Positions 4,182 to 5,230 of a stretch of 5,230 nt of DNA are shown here, one piece after another (the first letter of the stretch is position 1; each line of letters begins with the position of its first letter). The DNA comes from Paracoccaceae bacterium (lineage in GTDB: Bacteria; Pseudomonadota; Alphaproteobacteria; Rhodobacterales; Rhodobacteraceae), in NCBI GenBank assembly GCA_024742655.1, contig JANSYB010000219.1:1-5230 (forward strand), in the 5' to 3' direction. A model generated the notes under the pieces. It was not told the origin of the DNA, did no database searches, and saw nothing but the letters and a program-made list of their open reading frames with translations. Position numbers and translations under genes: made by a program.

Positions 4182-5230
4182 TCAGCCCCGCGTGGCGGTC
4201 AGCGAAAACCGGATGTCGACCGTGGCGCCGACATTGCCCTCGCCCTGTTCGCCGATACCCCAGTCGCGCCGGTCCACGCTCAGCCCGCCGCTGGCCTGCG
4301 CGGTATCGTCCTCCAGTGTCAGCTCGAACGGCATCTCGACCGGCACGGACTGGTCCTTGATCGTCAGCGTGCCTGTGGCGACATGGCTGCCCTCGCGTGA
4401 CACGATCTCGGCCGCGAAGGTGGCGGTCGGGTGCGCCTCTGCGTTGAAATAATCCGGGCCCATGGCCTGCTGCGTCACAGAGCCGAGTGTCAGGGACGGG
4501 ATCGCGACACTGACGGTGACGGCGCCGTGCCGGCCGTCTGCATCGGGGGTTTCGGAATAGTCGATCGAGGCCGTCCAGTCGGCGAATTGTCCCTCGATCG
4601 GCGAGCCGAGCTGCGTGATGGCAATGGCCAACTCGCCTTGCTGGACCTGCCATTCACTGTCACCCGCGCTGCGCTTTGCGGTGCCGTCCTGCGTGGTCAC
4701 GGCCGTTTCGGCATGCGTTTGCGGGAACCAGCCAAGGGCCGCGCCGCCGCCCATAGCCGCCGCCCAGATGACGAGTGCGACGAGGGCGGGCAAGACATGC
4801 CCCGGTTGTTGCGCGGTCGGCTGTGCCGCGCTTCCGCCCGGCAGCATCCGGCGCAGGGTGGCGTCGCCGTCGATCAGGTGGTGCTTGAGCGCGCCGGCGA
4901 TATGCGCGGTCAACGCGCCGATCAGGACCCATTGCAGAATGTAGTGCAGCGTCGCGAAGAGCCCGGCGATGCCCTCATCCTTGGGGACAAAGGGCAGGGT
5001 CTGTCCGAAGGGCCACCAGATCGGCGCGAAGCCGGTCGTGGCGGCATGGTGGATCCAGCCTGTCAGCGGCACCAGAACCAGAGAGCCGTATAACAGCCAG
5101 TGCGCGGTTTCGGCCGCCATTGCCTCAAGACGGTTGTCCCCGTTCAGCAGGCCGGGCTTGGTCTGTCCGATCGCCCACAGGATGCGCGCCAGCGCGACAA
5201 AGAACACCGTGACGCCGATGGTCTTGTGCA
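4182..5230 (-). CDS. Cytochrome b561 - YceI fusion protein (partial, N-terminus beyond the window)
   Basis: An inner-membrane di-haem cytochrome b561 (CybB type) fused to a periplasmic YceI domain; 348 residues are visible. Counting from the first full codon at 5228, H1 in HKTIG is the conserved second-helix haem ligand. H95 (LHY) and H109 (AHIAGALKHH) are 14 residues apart, as are ligands H137 and H151 of E. coli CybB. The first helix and its His are off the window. Other hallmarks are TAHWLLYGSLVLVPLTGWI (41-59) and DGDATLRRML (120-129). An extra hydrophobic segment (147-168) should carry the chain out to the periplasm. There a YceI domain (about 192-346) shows GPDYFNAEAHPTATF, GTLTIKDQSVPVEMPFEL and DRRDWGIG. 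E. coli CybB oxidises superoxide and passes electrons to ubiquinone. GTG at 5207 is not the real start, because the frame continues upstream with family sequence. Only the amino end is missing. Confidence 0.93.
   Translation of the reverse strand, partial: HKTIGVTVFFVALARILWAIGQTKPGLLNGDNRLEAMAAETAHWLLYGSLVLVPLTGWIHHAATTGFAPIWWPFGQTLPFVPKDEGIAGLFATLHYILQWVLIGALTAHIAGALKHHLIDGDATLRRMLPGGSAAQPTAQQPGHVLPALVALVIWAAAMGGGAALGWFPQTHAETAVTTQDGTAKRSAGDSEWQVQQGELAIAITQLGSPIEGQFADWTASIDYSETPDADGRHGAVTVSVAIPSLTLGSVTQQAMGPDYFNAEAHPTATFAAEIVSREGSHVATGTLTIKDQSVPVEMPFELTLEDDTAQASGGLSVDRRDWGIGEQGEGNVGATVDIRFSLTATRG

Noticed and set aside
3475..4653. Long minus-strand open frame of 392 codons
   Set aside because: It lies antisense to the whole YceI gene and crosses its terminator and the b561-YceI fusion in another frame. 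Its composition is rich in Arg, Gly and His, as expected for a shadow.
5205..5207. GTG at 5207 as the start of the fusion gene
   Set aside because: The frame is open to the window edge, and the seven extra codons spell HKTIGVT, a conserved b561 motif with a haem-ligand His, so the true start lies beyond the window.

Overview
The window looks like a piece of an alphaproteobacterial chromosome, most likely from the Rhodobacterales (roseobacter group). The grounds are high GC, protein sequences of S6, S18 and L9 that fit that group, and the long acidic tail on L9. I assign no species. Coding density is high and no insertion sequence, tRNA, rRNA or CRISPR array is visible.

Layout, left to right. 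(1) Positions 12-1217, minus strand: an XRE-type helix-turn-helix regulator followed, 78 bp downstream, by a divergent LuxI-family (acyl-homoserine-lactone synthase-like) protein. The LuxI-like protein keeps the family scaffold but lacks several residues regarded as catalytic. No LuxR-type gene is visible. A CTG-N10-CAG inverted repeat, which fits the lux-box core, lies just upstream of it. (2) Positions 1326-2784, minus strand: the classical ribosomal operon rpsF-rpsR-rplI (S6, S18, L9), with a plausible promoter, a leader of about 100 nt with competing inverted repeats, and a strong intrinsic terminator after rplI. (3) Positions 2900-3388, plus strand: an unrecognised small membrane protein, divergent from rpsF, with two membrane segments and a beta-rich C-terminal domain that may be PH-like. 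(4) Positions 3535-4110, plus strand: a secreted YceI-family protein with a good ribosome binding site and a strong terminator. (5) Positions 4182-5230, minus strand, running off the right edge: a fusion of a cytochrome b561 (CybB-type) membrane domain to a periplasmic YceI domain, convergent with the stand-alone YceI gene.

How the parts relate. The three ribosomal proteins are one transcription unit and are probably autoregulated through the rpsF leader. The two YceI proteins, one free in the periplasm and one tethered to a di-haem membrane protein, look like a functional pair, possibly in quinone/isoprenoid or superoxide-linked redox chemistry. The XRE/LuxI-like pair is the least conventional part: it may be a signalling or former-signalling module whose regulator is not LuxR-like. 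Nothing else suggests a wholly new system; the strongest leads are the degenerate LuxI-like protein with its unusual partner, and the structured rpsF leader.
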